A stretch of DNA of 41,521 nt from an uncultured Prevotella sp. (GCA_900316295.1 ONCJ01000021.1:1-41521), one strand, 5' to 3'; shown: positions 7,743-17,359, counted from the stretch's first letter. Notes: generated by a model from the letters alone, not told the origin. Translations and numbers: made by a program.

Positions 7743-8261
7743 ATGATAAACTACGATCTAAGAAAAATCAAAGCTATAGCATTCGATGTTGATGGAGTCC
7801 TGTCGAGACAGACCATCTCGTTGGCTACCGATGGTGAACCTCTCCGTACGGTCAATATCAAGGACGGGTATGCCATACAGCTCGCCATAAAACTCGGACT
7901 ACGTATTGCCATCATCACTGGCGGATGGACCGAAGCTGTCAGGATGCGCTATGAACGACTCGGCGTTGAGGACATATATATGAAATGTGACGTAAAGATA
8001 CGAACGTGGGAAGCCTTCCTTAAAAAGTATAACATGACCGCCGAAGAAGTGATATACGTAGGCGATGACATACCTGACTATGAGATAATGCAGCTATCAG
8101 GTTGCCCCTGCTGTCCCGCCGATGCATGTACCGACATCAAGGCTATAGCCCGATATGTCAGCGACAGGAACGGAGGCGAAGGTTGTGGACGCGACATCAT
8201 TGAACAGGTGTTGCGGGCACAAGGTAAATGGCTTAGCGACGAAAGGGCTTTCGGATGGTAA
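7743..8261 (+). CDS. KdsC-type HAD phosphatase
   Basis: The 172-residue product is a compact HAD-superfamily hydrolase without a cap domain, as in KdsC, which removes phosphate from KDO-8-phosphate in lipopolysaccharide core synthesis. The nucleophile motif is DVDGVL (Asp15 and Asp17), the second motif is IITGG, and the fourth is [10 protein letters not shown]. The usual DGVLTDG loop is changed to DGVLSRQT, so the exact substrate is less certain than the fold. It overlaps the following maf gene by seven bases. Confidence 0.88.
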   Translation: MINYDLRKIKAIAFDVDGVLSRQTISLATDGEPLRTVNIKDGYAIQLAIKLGLRIAIITGGWTEAVRMRYERLGVEDIYMKCDVKIRTWEAFLKKYNMTAEEVIYVGDDIPDYEIMQLSGCPCCPADACTDIKAIARYVSDRNGGEGCGRDIIEQVLRAQGKWLSDERAFGW

Positions 8262-8854
8262 GACGAATCATTCTCGCCAGCAATTCGCCACGTCGCAGAC
8301 AGCTCATGGAAGGCTTGGACATACCATTCGAAGTGATGGTGTTGCCAGACATTGAAGAGAGTTACCCCGATGACATGCCTGCAAAGGAAATTGCAGAATA
8401 TATTGCTAGAGAAAAGGCGGAGCCATACAAGTCTGTTATGGAAGACAACTGGCTCGTCATCACTGCCGACACCACTGTGGTGGTAGACGACATCGTACTG
8501 GGCAAACCACACGACAAGACAGATGCTCGCAGGATGCTACATGCCATCAGCGGCAGAAATCACCAGGTCATCACGGGCGTATGTCTTACCACCAAGGAGG
8601 GTCATCGTTCCTTCTCGGTGAGCACCGACGTCACATTCAAGCAACTCTCTGACGAAGAAATTGACTATTACATTGACAACTACAAGCCATTCGACAAGGC
8701 TGGTGCCTACGGCATACAGGAGTGGATTGGCTATATTGGAGTGACAGGACTCAACGGGAGCTACTTCAACGTTATGGGACTGCCAGTGCAAAGACTCAGC
8801 GAGGAGTTGAAGAGGATGGACTTTCTTTACTGCAAAGATATAACATCCGAGTAG
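8255..8854 (+). CDS. maf: Maf family nucleotide pyrophosphatase
   Basis: The 199-residue product has the full Maf signature: [13 protein letters not shown] at the N-terminus, ITADTTVV with the catalytic acidic residue, [23 protein letters not shown], and the [11 protein letters not shown] block followed by [14 protein letters not shown]. Maf proteins hydrolyse non-canonical or pyrimidine nucleoside triphosphates and were first described as septum-formation inhibitors. The ATG sits inside the stop region of the preceding gene (GGATGGTAA), so translation is coupled. It is the last gene before a 600-base gene-free region. Confidence 0.93.
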   Translation: MVRRIILASNSPRRRQLMEGLDIPFEVMVLPDIEESYPDDMPAKEIAEYIAREKAEPYKSVMEDNWLVITADTTVVVDDIVLGKPHDKTDARRMLHAISGRNHQVITGVCLTTKEGHRSFSVSTDVTFKQLSDEEIDYYIDNYKPFDKAGAYGIQEWIGYIGVTGLNGSYFNVMGLPVQRLSEELKRMDFLYCKDITSE

Positions 8855-8987
8855 GGGTTTGCAAGAGAAAGTTTGAGTATTTTTGATGGAGGAAGAAGAT
8901 TTTTCGAAATCTTTACAAAACCGAAAAGAATTTCTAATCGGCGTTTTAGAGAATAAAAACGGATTATTTATTCTGCATAAAGCATAA

Positions 8988-9314
8988 GCGTCCACCGTCC
9001 ACCGTCCACCTTATTCTATTTTTTATGAAAATATAGTAGTAGAATAATATCGCGCGAACATTATTATATATATTGTAACTCAACTTTCGCAAGTTGAGAG
9101 GAGTTAAAGGAGTTAAGGGAGTTAAAGGAGTTAAAGACAAATGTTTTACTTCTTAAATCTCTACTCCTATAGGAAATATTCAAAGAAAAAGACTATCGTC
9201 TTTAACTCCTTTAACTCCCTTAACTCCTTTAACTCCAAAAAGTTGAGCGAATGCGAAACTTGAATATAGTAATTTTTGCTAAACAATATTGAGTGGACGG
9301 TGGACGGTGGACGC
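8988..9314. repeat. Nested perfect inverted repeats in a gene-free spacer
   Basis: The outer arms at 8988-9009 and 9293-9314 are exact reverse complements over 22 bases and are built from the 7-mer GTCCACC in tandem. The inner arms at 9100-9138 and 9198-9236 are exact reverse complements over 39 bases and are built from 9-mers of the type GGAGTTAAA. A small separate hairpin, CTCAACTT-TCGC-AAGTTGAG, lies at 9079-9098. The inner loop is 59 bases. No gene is visible. The element lies between the converging maf and pgk genes. Neighbouring bases 8855-8987 and 9315-9400 show nothing I can name. Confidence 0.9.
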
Positions 9315-9407
9315 TCAATCAACAGAGACCGAATATATGACGGGCAAGTGAATATGTACAGGGGATGAAGAGAGAGGAGTGCTGAATGAGGATATCGTAG
9401 ATAAAAA

Positions 9408-9434
9408 AAGGAGATGTTGAATCAACATCTCCTT
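9408..9434. terminator. Bidirectional terminator after pgk
   Basis: The perfect stem AAGGAGATGTTGA/TCAACATCTCCTT is flanked by a T run on the plus side (9437-9443) and an A run on the left (9404-9409, T run on the minus strand), so it can stop transcription from both directions. Confidence 0.85.
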
Positions 9435-9454
9435 AATTTTTTTGAATAAACTAT

Positions 9455-10723
9455 TTATTCGTTGATTGCTGCTACACCTGGGAGCACCTTGCCCTCGATA
9501 GCCTCGAGAAGAGCACCACCACCGGTAGATATGTAGCTGACCTTGTCTGCCAGTCCAAACTTGTTGACACAAGCTACAGAGTCGCCACCACCGATAAGTG
9601 AGAAAGCACCCTCGGCTGTTGCCTTGGCGATAGCCTCACCGATGGCACGGCTGCCAGCAGTGAAGTCGTCACACTCAAACACACCAGCAGGACCATTCCA
9701 CAGGATAGTCTTTGCACCTGCGATGGCCTCAGCAAATGCCTTCTGACTATCAGGACCAGCATCTACACCCTCAAAGCCTGCAGGCACTTTATTGGATGGA
9801 CAATTGATAATCTGAGCACCTTCCTTTACAGTCATTGTACCGAAATCGAGACCGTTGGTTGCGGTACAGTCGCTACCCAGAACAAGCTCAACGCCATTCT
9901 TCTTTGCAAGCTCCTCAACACCGAGAGCCACATCCAGTTTGTCAAGCTCTACGATAGAGTCACCAATCTCCCCGTCATGTGCCTTGGCAAATGTATATGT
10001 CATACCACCGCATAGGATCAGTTTGTCAACCTTGCCAAGCAGATTCTCGATAATTCCAATCTTGGAAGAAACCTTTGAACCACCCATGATTGCTACAAAC
10101 GGACGCTTGATGTTGCCCAAGACGGCATCAACAGCAGCAACTTCTTTCTCCATGAGCAGGCCGAGCATCTTGCTGTCCTTGTCGAAGAACTCGTCGATAA
10201 CGGCTGTAGAAGCGTGCTTACGGTGTGCTGTTCCGAAGGCATCCATGACATAGCAGTCTGCGTATGAAGCAAGAGTCTTGGCAAACTCCTTCTGAGAAGC
10301 TTTCATAGCCTTCTTTGCCTCATCAAATTCAGGAGTGCCTTTCTCTACTCCAACAGGCTTGCCTTCCTCTTCTGGATAGAAACGAAGGTTTTCCAACAGC
10401 AGCACCTCGCCTGGTTTCAGGGCATCAGCCTGAGCCTTAGCATTGGCGCAGTCAGGAGCAAACTGAACAGGTACGCCTAGTGCAGCACTTACAGCGTCGG
10501 TGATCTGACCCAAAGAGAGTTTAGGATTGACCTTGCCCTTTGGCTTGCCCATGTGGGACATGATGATCAGCGCACCACCGTCAGCAAGAATCTTCTTCAA
10601 TGTAGGTAGTGCACCGCGAATACGGGTGTCGTCAGTAATCTTACCGTTCTCGTCGAGTGGCACATTGAAGTCCACACGTACAATTGCCTTCTTACCAGCA
10701 AAATTGAAATCATTGATTTTCAT
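9455..10723 (-). CDS. pgk: Phosphoglycerate kinase
   Basis: The 422-residue product catalyses the ATP-forming step of glycolysis, converting 1,3-bisphosphoglycerate to 3-phosphoglycerate in the cytosol. Typical blocks are present in order: [12 protein letters not shown] near the start, [62 protein letters not shown], and the nucleotide-binding [10 protein letters not shown] followed by STGGGALLE. Length is slightly above the usual figure because of an insertion around residues 116-143 that is common in Bacteroidota. It ends at a strong terminator; no clear promoter box lies in the 42 bases before it, so it may be read from the FHA gene upstream. Confidence 0.97.
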   Translation of the reverse strand: MKINDFNFAGKKAIVRVDFNVPLDENGKITDDTRIRGALPTLKKILADGGALIIMSHMGKPKGKVNPKLSLGQITDAVSAALGVPVQFAPDCANAKAQADALKPGEVLLLENLRFYPEEEGKPVGVEKGTPEFDEAKKAMKASQKEFAKTLASYADCYVMDAFGTAHRKHASTAVIDEFFDKDSKMLGLLMEKEVAAVDAVLGNIKRPFVAIMGGSKVSSKIGIIENLLGKVDKLILCGGMTYTFAKAHDGEIGDSIVELDKLDVALGVEELAKKNGVELVLGSDCTATNGLDFGTMTVKEGAQIINCPSNKVPAGFEGVDAGPDSQKAFAEAIAGAKTILWNGPAGVFECDDFTAGSRAIGEAIAKATAEGAFSLIGGGDSVACVNKFGLADKVSYISTGGGALLEAIEGKVLPGVAAINE

Positions 10724-10765
10724 GTTGTACTTTATTTTTAATGATTAAAAAAATGTATTATCTGT

Positions 10766-11287
10766 TCATGACTCGTCAGTTGTCTTCAGAATGATGCTGG
10801 TAGCACCAAGTGTGAAGAGTGTTCCGTCCTCGATGGTGCGACGCTCACCAGGCTGTAGCAGTTCGTTGTCAACAAATGTACCAGTATTACTGGGACCATC
10901 TCGAAGTATGTATTTGAGATTGCCATTCTTGCCTTTGCTCACTGTCAGCACGCAGTGGGTCATATCCATACTGGGGTCTACAGTCTCTATAGGACAGTTG
11001 ACATGACTTGACTTTTGATATCTTCCAATAACATTGTCTCCCATCTGCAGGGGAATGACTTGCTTGAAATGAAACACATTCTCTATGACAAGGATAGACC
11101 CGCAGGAAGCAGGCTGGTCTGAATGACCAGTCTTTTGGCTTTTATCAAAAAGACGGGATTTTCCTATGCGTATGCCAAACTGCTTGTCACAATTAGGACA
11201 TGTGAATACTAATGTTTGACCTTCAGGATATTGGGTTTCGTCAAATGTGATGAAGCTATCACATTTTGGACATCTGACTTTTTTCAT
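10766..11287 (-). CDS. Zinc-ribbon and FHA domain protein
   Basis: The 173-residue product begins with a zinc ribbon (C6, C9, C30, C33, in the pattern CPKC and CPNC), followed by a linker and a forkhead-associated domain from about residue 75. The FHA fold is shown by GDNVIGRYQKSSHVNC, DMTHC and PSNTGTFVDNELLQPGE. FHA domains bind phosphothreonine peptides, so a role in kinase-dependent signalling is inferred; no kinase or phosphatase gene is adjacent. The usual serine before the conserved histidine is replaced (DMTHC). Its ATG overlaps the stop of the upstream SPOR gene by four bases. Confidence 0.85.
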   Translation of the reverse strand: MKKVRCPKCDSFITFDETQYPEGQTLVFTCPNCDKQFGIRIGKSRLFDKSQKTGHSDQPASCGSILVIENVFHFKQVIPLQMGDNVIGRYQKSSHVNCPIETVDPSMDMTHCVLTVSKGKNGNLKYILRDGPSNTGTFVDNELLQPGERRTIEDGTLFTLGATSIILKTTDES

Positions 11288-12285
11288 AGTTTAGTAATCC
11301 AGCCCTGAACGAAACGTTTGTTGTCTTTCTTCTGGCGCAGGGCAGAGTAGGCTTCTTCTTGTGAGGAGTACTGACCGAAGACGACCTTTGCCGTAGAACC
11401 TTCGCCTGAAATCACTGTAGCTTTTATACCCTCTGCCATAAGTGTCTGCTGGAACCATGCAGCATTCTTATTGCTGACATGGCTGCACAAGACGATAGAC
11501 CATACATCCCTCTGTTGGGGCGCAGGCACAGCGGACTTGACCGTCTTCTTCGCAACTGGTGACGACGTCTTAGCCACAACGACATCATCTGCTCCCGTCG
11601 ACTTTGCTGACGGCTTACTGTATAAGAATGAGAGTACGCCGCTCATATTCTTCTCCATCTTCTGCTCAGGGATGAAATCAGTATTGATAGCAAGAACGAA
11701 AAGAACGGCTATCATTGCTGCTACCGCAAACTGGCGAATGGCACTGACGCGAATATTCAGCATGGAATGACCATCGGCAGCGTCCCTGTCGATATAGATA
11801 ACTCGAGATTTTCGCTGACCATCTGTATTGATTGGGGCGATGTTCTCTTGTGAGGAAGTACCAGCAGAGAGGCGATGGAACTCAAGGAAATTGAGACCAT
11901 AAAGGGTGGGGGTGAGGAGACCTGCCGCACATGGTTCGAAAACGATAGATTTATCACCATTGACACGAAGAGTACCAACACCGTGTAATGTATACTCACC
12001 TTTTTCAGAGAGACGCTTCTTCATCTCAGCAACCTCAAGCTCAACTCGTCTTAGTGCCTCAGGATAACTCATGTCGTAGGTCTCTACATAAGACTGTACA
12101 AGCAGTGAGTCATTAAGCTTGAGTTGCGGATTAAAACCAAGAGTGCGTGTAGGCGGCAGGAAAAGACCGTCATGCTCATCGTAACTTGCTGAAACATGGT
12201 GAGCTACAAAACCGCCAAGACCTGGTACTACTACGCAATCGTTAGTCAAAAGCAATACTTCTATGTGACGCGATAAATCATTCAT
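11284..12285 (-). CDS. HU-CCDC81 and SPOR domain membrane protein
   Basis: The 333-residue product has two N-terminal HU-like domains of the bacterial CCDC81 type (residues 1-60, with VVVPGLGGFVAHHV, and about 60-135, with GEYTLHGVGTLRV), a single membrane segment near 185-205 (FAVAAMIAVLFVLAI), a Ser/Ala/Lys-rich linker, and a C-terminal SPOR domain (about 260-333) that would sit in the periplasm. SPOR domains bind glycan strands lacking stem peptides at the division site, so a cell-division or envelope role is likely. The -7 box is only five bases before the ATG, predicting a nearly leaderless message. Confidence 0.88.
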   Translation of the reverse strand: MNDLSRHIEVLLLTNDCVVVPGLGGFVAHHVSASYDEHDGLFLPPTRTLGFNPQLKLNDSLLVQSYVETYDMSYPEALRRVELEVAEMKKRLSEKGEYTLHGVGTLRVNGDKSIVFEPCAAGLLTPTLYGLNFLEFHRLSAGTSSQENIAPINTDGQRKSRVIYIDRDAADGHSMLNIRVSAIRQFAVAAMIAVLFVLAINTDFIPEQKMEKNMSGVLSFLYSKPSAKSTGADDVVVAKTSSPVAKKTVKSAVPAPQQRDVWSIVLCSHVSNKNAAWFQQTLMAEGIKATVISGEGSTAKVVFGQYSSQEEAYSALRQKKDNKRFVQGWITKL

Positions 12286-12290
12286 GTCTG

Positions 12291-12298
12291 CAAAATTA
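12291..12298 (-). promoter_or_regulatory. -7 box almost touching the SPOR gene start codon
   Basis: TAATTTTG on the minus strand matches TAnnTTTG and ends five bases before the ATG (12283-12285). A TTGT sits 19 bases further upstream (12318-12321). If used, the transcript would begin at or very near the start codon. Confidence 0.5.
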
Positions 12299-12393
12299 TA
12301 GCATTTTTCTTAAACCAACAAGACTCGAAGCATTTTTTCGTGTTAATAAAGCAAAAAAGAATGCATGAAGAGTGGTGTGAGACTATTTTTTTA

Positions 12394-12401
12394 TACCTTT
12401 G
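12394..12401 (+). promoter_or_regulatory. Bacteroidota -7 box of rfbC
   Basis: TACCTTTG lies 28 bases before the ATG at 12430. The -33 region has no TTTG. Confidence 0.6.
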
Positions 12402-12429
12402 CGGAAGATTTAGAACATCACAAATCAAA

Positions 12430-12987
12430 ATGGAATATATAAAAACTTCAATAGAAGGCGTTTGGATAATTGAACCTCAGGTATTTAAGGATGCAAGGGG
12501 TTACTTTATGGAAACATGGAAGCAGACTGACTTTGATAAAAATATCGGCAGACATGTAGAGTTTGTACAAGACAACGAATCTCACTCTTCATACGGTGTT
12601 TTAAGAGGTCTGCACATGCAGGCTGGCGAATGGAGTCAGGCTAAACTCGTAAGAGTCATACAAGGAAAAGTTCTTGATGTGGCTGTAGACGTCCGTAAAG
12701 GTTCTAAAACCTTTGGCAAATATGTAGCTGTAGAACTTAGTGAGGACAACAAGCGACAATTCTTCATCCCAAGAGGATTTGCCCACGGGTTCTTGGTACT
12801 GAGCGAGGAGGCTACATTTGTATATAAGGTAGATAATGTATATGCTCCACAATCGGAAGTTTGTATAAGGTGGAATGACCCTACTATAGGTATTGATTGG
12901 CCTATAGACAGAGAACAGGTACAAACCAGCGAGAAGGATCTCAAGGGAATTAGTCTCAAGGAGTATGAGGTAAGTTTAGAAGGTTAG
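12430..12987 (+). CDS. rfbC: dTDP-4-dehydrorhamnose 3,5-epimerase
   Basis: The 185-residue product is a cupin epimerase of the dTDP-rhamnose pathway. It has the RGYFMETW, FVQDNESHSSYGVLRGLHMQ and IPRGFAHGFLVLSEEATFVYKV blocks; His62 is the expected catalytic base and the conserved tyrosine follows in FVYKV. RGLHMQ replaces the commoner RGLHYQ. The ATG at 12430 is chosen because a -7 box lies at 12394-12401, downstream of an earlier in-frame start. No other rhamnose genes are in the window; its partner here is ugd, 33 bases downstream, which suggests surface polysaccharide sugar supply. The 3' end of the gene is part of an 8-base repeat. Confidence 0.93.
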   Translation: MEYIKTSIEGVWIIEPQVFKDARGYFMETWKQTDFDKNIGRHVEFVQDNESHSSYGVLRGLHMQAGEWSQAKLVRVIQGKVLDVAVDVRKGSKTFGKYVAVELSEDNKRQFFIPRGFAHGFLVLSEEATFVYKVDNVYAPQSEVCIRWNDPTIGIDWPIDREQVQTSEKDLKGISLKEYEVSLEG

Positions 12988-13006
12988 AAGTTTAGAAGTT
13001 TAGAAG
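12975..13006 (+). repeat. 8-base tandem repeat across the rfbC stop codon
   Basis: Four consecutive copies of TTTAGAAG (the second is GTTAGAAG) fill 12975-13006. The rfbC stop TAG lies within the second copy, and the array ends 14 bases before the ugd ATG. Confidence 0.85.
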
Positions 13007-13020
13007 TTAATTAAAGACAA

Positions 13021-14337
13021 ATGAACATAGCAATTGTAGGAACAGGATATGTTGGCCTAGTCTCTGGTGCATGCTTTGCAGAGATAGGCGCCAATGTGAC
13101 TTGTATCGACGTGGACGAGAAGAAGATAGCAAGATTGGTTGAAGGAGAAATTCCAATATATGAACCTGGACTTGACGAGCTGGTGAAGAAAAATGTCAAG
13201 GCAGGTAGACTGAAATTTACAACTTCGCTTGCAAAGGTGTTGAACGAACAGGAAGTGGTATTCTCTGCAGTAGGTACTCCTCCCGACGAAGATGGTTCTG
13301 CCGACTTAAGATATGTTCTACAAGTGGCTAAGACCATAGGTGAGAATCTGGATAAGCCTATCGTTGTTGTTACCAAGAGTACGGTGCCTGTAGGTACAGC
13401 CTTAAAAGTCAGAAAGACCATTCAGGCAGAACTCGACAAGAGAGGTAAGGATATTAAGTTCGACGTGGCAAGCAATCCTGAATTTCTAAAAGAGGGTAAT
13501 GCCATAAAAGACTTCATGAGCCCTGATCGGGTTGTTGTAGGAGTGGAGAGTGAGAATGCAAAAAAAGTGCTCACCCGTTTATACAAACCATTCCTCATCA
13601 ACAACTTCCGTGTGATTTTCATGGATGTACCTTCAGCAGAGATGACCAAATATGCAGCAAATTCCATGTTGGCAACACGTATCTCATTCATGAACGACAT
13701 TGCTAATCTATGCGAATTGGTTGGTGCTAATGTAAATATGGTACGTGCTGGTATAGGTAGTGACACCCGCATAGGAAGAAAATTCCTGTACCCTGGATGT
13801 GGTTATGGCGGTAGCTGCTTCCCTAAAGATGTGAAGGCGCTAATAAAGACAGCCAGCGATAATGGCTACGAGATGGAGGTACTGAAGGCTGTGGAGCGTG
13901 TCAATGAACAACAGAAGCTGATACTCTTCAAGAAATTGCAACAGGTTTTCGCAGGACAGTCTCTAAAAGGTAAGACTATAGCTCTGTGGGGACTTGCCTT
14001 TAAGCCAGAAACCGACGATATGAGGGAGTCGACAGCACTTGTGATAATCGATTTGCTCAGACGTGCCGACTGCAACATTCGTGTATATGACCCAATCGCT
14101 ATGGACGAGTGCAAACGTAGGGTTGGTGATGTGGTGACATATTGTAAGGATATGTATGATGCCGTTCTTGACGCTGACGCTCTCTTGCTATTAACCGAAT
14201 GGAAAGAGTTCAGACTACCCAGTTGGGAGGTTATAGCTAAAGCCATGAAACAGTCAGTAGTGATAGACGGCAGGAACATTTATGACTCAGAAGAGCTGAA
14301 GGAGGCTGGATTTAAATATCTTTGTATAGGAAAGTGA
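13021..14337 (+). CDS. ugd: UDP-glucose 6-dehydrogenase
   Basis: The 438-residue product oxidises UDP-glucose twice to UDP-glucuronate using NAD. It starts with the dinucleotide-binding motif IAIVGTGYVGLVSGACFAE, contains VVVTKSTVPVGT and SNPEFLKEGNA, and has the catalytic cysteine in GYGGSCFPKD (Cys266). The C-terminal block GLAFKPETDDMRESTA is complete. UDP-glucuronate feeds capsule or other surface glycans, consistent with rfbC upstream. The stop codon overlaps the probable GTG start of the lipoprotein gene downstream. Confidence 0.96.
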   Translation: MNIAIVGTGYVGLVSGACFAEIGANVTCIDVDEKKIARLVEGEIPIYEPGLDELVKKNVKAGRLKFTTSLAKVLNEQEVVFSAVGTPPDEDGSADLRYVLQVAKTIGENLDKPIVVVTKSTVPVGTALKVRKTIQAELDKRGKDIKFDVASNPEFLKEGNAIKDFMSPDRVVVGVESENAKKVLTRLYKPFLINNFRVIFMDVPSAEMTKYAANSMLATRISFMNDIANLCELVGANVNMVRAGIGSDTRIGRKFLYPGCGYGGSCFPKDVKALIKTASDNGYEMEVLKAVERVNEQQKLILFKKLQQVFAGQSLKGKTIALWGLAFKPETDDMRESTALVIIDLLRRADCNIRVYDPIAMDECKRRVGDVVTYCKDMYDAVLDADALLLLTEWKEFRLPSWEVIAKAMKQSVVIDGRNIYDSEELKEAGFKYLCIGK

Positions 14338-15122
14338 GATCGTTAATTCCGATATTTGCCACAATAATCCTGTTGGGATGCCAAGGGGGTTCTGGAACAT
14401 ATTACAGCCTTGAACATGAGGACAAGGATGCAAAAAATATGTTTCAGGGTATTTGGCTGAATGACGACGAGGAATATGCATCATTATACATACGCGGCGA
14501 CAGCATGTTCTTTCCTGACACTACGAGCTTACCAATGCGATTTTGGATATATAAGGACAGCTTGTATACGGAAGGGCGTAATATAAATAGGTATAAGATA
14601 ACTGCACAAGGAGAACACGTCTTTAAGTATATCAGTCAGACTGGTGACGAAATACGACTGGTGAAGTCGGATGACCAGTCGTTTGTAAACATATTCTTTC
14701 AACCTCGCCCATACGCTATAAACATCTTCCGAACGATAAATCGTGATACGATAGGCGAGGGGATGGGCATGAAGTATAGGTGTAACATGATCATCGAACC
14801 AACATCTGAAAGAGTTGTAAAATCGTTGCTCAATGATGATGGTATGGAGGTGGACAACATGTATCTCGACAATGTGGCAAAGGTGAATGTGTCGATTGGT
14901 GGCAAGCATATCTACTCTCACGACTTCCATAAATCGGAATTCAACCGGTTTGTGCCTACTGAGTTCATGCAACACTCCATTCTTCGTGATGTCCAGTACA
15001 ACAAAGCTGACACAGGAGCCGTATATCTTGATGCGATAATCGGCTTCCCTGATGCTTCAACAAGCTATGTTGTCGAATTGAAAATCTCGAAAAACGGAAA
15101 GTTGACTACAAGGTTACGCTAA
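14334..15122 (+). CDS. Putative lipoprotein, DUF4738-like
   Basis: The start is probably the GTG at 14334-14336, which overlaps the ugd stop as GTGA and is preceded by AGGAAA; a TTG at 14322 is possible. The N-terminus is a lipoprotein signal, RSLIPIFATIILLGCQGG, with the lipidated cysteine following LLG, so the protein should be anchored in the outer or inner membrane facing the periplasm. The rest (about 245 residues) resembles the Bacteroidales DUF4738 family, whose function is unknown. Its 3' end overlaps the convergent GH3 gene by 17 bases. Confidence 0.75.
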   Translation: MRSLIPIFATIILLGCQGGSGTYYSLEHEDKDAKNMFQGIWLNDDEEYASLYIRGDSMFFPDTTSLPMRFWIYKDSLYTEGRNINRYKITAQGEHVFKYISQTGDEIRLVKSDDQSFVNIFFQPRPYAINIFRTINRDTIGEGMGMKYRCNMIIEPTSERVVKSLLNDDGMEVDNMYLDNVAKVNVSIGGKHIYSHDFHKSEFNRFVPTEFMQHSILRDVQYNKADTGAVYLDAIIGFPDASTSYVVELKISKNGKLTTRLR

Positions 15123-17304
15123 CACGATGCAGATCCGTATCGCGACTGCTGTTACCAACGAACAGTTCGTATTCACCAGATGTCGTACGCATAGTGTTGG
15201 TGCTAGGATCCCAGTTCTCTAAAACTTGTTCGTCAATACTGAAACATATCGTATGTTTCTGTCCTGGCAGAAGTGTTACCCTCTGGAAACCTCGCAGGCT
15301 CTTTAAGGGACCCATAACGTCACCCTTCTTGCGCACATACAACTGGACAACCTCCGTCCCTTTGACTTTACCGGTATTCTTCACATTGACAGTTAGCTTA
15401 CCATCCTTTACCTTTGGTTTGCTTAACTTAAAGGTAGTATAACTCTCACCATATCCGAAGGCATAGAGGGGCTCGCCCCTGAAATAGCGGTAGGTGCGGT
15501 TTGCCATCTTATATTCAAGAAAATCAGGTAGATCCTGCGTGTGCTTATAGAATGTAAGAGGTAACTTACCACTGGGGTTGTAGTCTCCAAACAGAACATC
15601 GGCAACAGCTTCGCCACCTTTCTCGCCAGGATACCATACCTGAAGAATGGCATCAGCATTTTGGCTTTCAGGAACTAAGGCTATAGCGGAACCAGAACAG
15701 TTGACAAACACGACTCGCTTGCCAGCGCGATGTAACTGTGATATCAGGTCGCGTTGTACCTGTGGCAGCTCGATATCAGTACGGTCACCACCACTGAAGC
15801 CAACCTCAGAGACAGGCATCTCCTCCCCCTCTAAGGCTGGAGATATACCTCCTACAAAAACAATGGTGGAGGCTTCGCCTATTTCGTTCAAGATATCTTC
15901 GATAGCTATGGCGCCCTTGATGGTGTCATTGCGGGTGTGTCCGCATCCCTGAATATACTTCACGTCACCTATCTTTGAGCGTATACCTTGAAGGATTGTT
16001 GTCGTTGCCGTAGGAGTACCAGCATAGTTAGCTCTCTGCATAATAGAATCCTCAGCATTAGGACCCATAACAACAATATTGTCAGCATGTTTCGAGAGTG
16101 GTAAAATGTGGTTTTTATTTTGAAGGAGAACCATCGACTCGCGTGCCATTTGTAATGCCAACGACTTATGTTCTATCGAGGCAACCTCAGTCATAGGAAT
16201 GGTAGTCCAAACGTTTTCTTCGTCTTTATCGAAATCGCCAAGTTCGAAACGTGCAGTCAACAGACGAATAAGACTGGTATCAACCTCTGCGATGGTGATT
16301 TCGCCAGCCTTCAAGGCTTCGGGCAGTGAGTTGTATTGTGATCCACACTCCACATCCGTACCAGCGCGTATAGCCTTGGCAGTGGACTCGGAATCATTCT
16401 TGGTAAATCCATGGCGATTAGGCATCCAGAAATCATCGATAGCTCCACAATCAGAAGTAATCAGTCCTTGAAATCCCCATTCGTCACGAAGAATATGATG
16501 GAGCAAACGGGTGTTACCACAGCATGGTTCGCCCTCTAATTGCTGGTATGCACACATTATCTCTGCAACTTTTCCTTCTTGTACCAAAGACTTGAAAGCA
16601 GGTAGATATGTCTCCCACAAGTCACGTTCTGGAAGAGATTCAACATTAAAAGAATGTCTATTCCACTCTGGTCCGCTATGTACAGCAAAATGCTTTGCAC
16701 ATGCGAGCAATTTGCGATATTTAGGTTTCTCGGTTAGCTGTATATAACTCTTAGACTTTCGTACTCCAAGCGAACTCTCAAAGAACAGGTCGCCTTGCAG
16801 ACCAGCTACGACAGCGAGTCCCATCCGTGATGTAAGGAACGGATCCTCTCCATAAGTTTCTTGTCCACGTCCCCATCGAGGATCACGGAAGATGTTGATA
16901 TTTGGAGTCCAAAACGAGAGGCCTTGATAACGCTTGATCTCAGGATTCTTTCTCGCAAGTGTATTTTTTGCTCGAGCCTCATCGCTTACTGCTGTGAAGA
17001 TGTCATAAAGTAACGCATCATCAAAGGATGCTGCCATACCGATAGTAGCCGGAAATACCGTTGCATAACCGTTACGCCCAACACCATGCAGGGCTTCGTT
17101 CCACCAATGGAATTGTGGTATACCTAAACGTTCTATTGCTGGTGACCTGTCCATCATCAAGGAAGTCTTCTCTTCAATTGTGAGTCTGCTACATAGATCC
17201 TTAGCTCGCTCGTAAGCCGAGAGGGAGGAGTCTTGGTAGGGTAGGGGTTGTGCACTCACAGTCATTGCAAACACAACAGAAAGTGTAAATAATATAGCTC
17301 GCAT
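15106..17304 (-). CDS. Glycoside hydrolase family 3, probable beta-xylosidase or beta-glucosidase
   Basis: The 732-residue product has a signal peptide (cleavage near residue 18, after VSA) and is therefore periplasmic or exported. The N-terminal barrel carries the GH3 signatures HWWNEALHGVGR, NINIFRDPRWGRGQETYGEDP, KHFAVHSGPEWNRH (K204, H205) and LITSDCGAIDD, where Asp285 is the expected nucleophile. A second alpha/beta domain and a C-terminal fibronectin-III-like domain follow. The sequence around SDCGAIDDFW and ALEGEEMPV is closest in character to xylan-degrading GH3 enzymes, but the substrate cannot be settled by eye. It has no SusC/SusD neighbours here. Its 3' end overlaps the lipoprotein gene on the other strand. 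Confidence 0.9.
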   Translation of the reverse strand: MRAILFTLSVVFAMTVSAQPLPYQDSSLSAYERAKDLCSRLTIEEKTSLMMDRSPAIERLGIPQFHWWNEALHGVGRNGYATVFPATIGMAASFDDALLYDIFTAVSDEARAKNTLARKNPEIKRYQGLSFWTPNINIFRDPRWGRGQETYGEDPFLTSRMGLAVVAGLQGDLFFESSLGVRKSKSYIQLTEKPKYRKLLACAKHFAVHSGPEWNRHSFNVESLPERDLWETYLPAFKSLVQEGKVAEIMCAYQQLEGEPCCGNTRLLHHILRDEWGFQGLITSDCGAIDDFWMPNRHGFTKNDSESTAKAIRAGTDVECGSQYNSLPEALKAGEITIAEVDTSLIRLLTARFELGDFDKDEENVWTTIPMTEVASIEHKSLALQMARESMVLLQNKNHILPLSKHADNIVVMGPNAEDSIMQRANYAGTPTATTTILQGIRSKIGDVKYIQGCGHTRNDTIKGAIAIEDILNEIGEASTIVFVGGISPALEGEEMPVSEVGFSGGDRTDIELPQVQRDLISQLHRAGKRVVFVNCSGSAIALVPESQNADAILQVWYPGEKGGEAVADVLFGDYNPSGKLPLTFYKHTQDLPDFLEYKMANRTYRYFRGEPLYAFGYGESYTTFKLSKPKVKDGKLTVNVKNTGKVKGTEVVQLYVRKKGDVMGPLKSLRGFQRVTLLPGQKHTICFSIDEQVLENWDPSTNTMRTTSGEYELFVGNSSRDTDLHRVSVTL

Positions 17305-17359
17305 AGGTTTTTAGTTTTTTTTGGTTTTGGAGATTTCGTATCTAATGTGAATTAGTTTT

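Noticed and set aside
8988-9314. Insertion sequence or MITE with terminal inverted repeats
   Set aside because: No transposase is present and no target-site duplication flanks the arms (AAGCATAA on the left, TCAATCAA on the right); listed as a repeat only.
15106-15122. The 17-base overlap of convergent lipoprotein and GH3 genes as a regulatory device
   Set aside because: Short tail-to-tail overlaps are common in compact genomes and nothing else in the sequence supports a special role.
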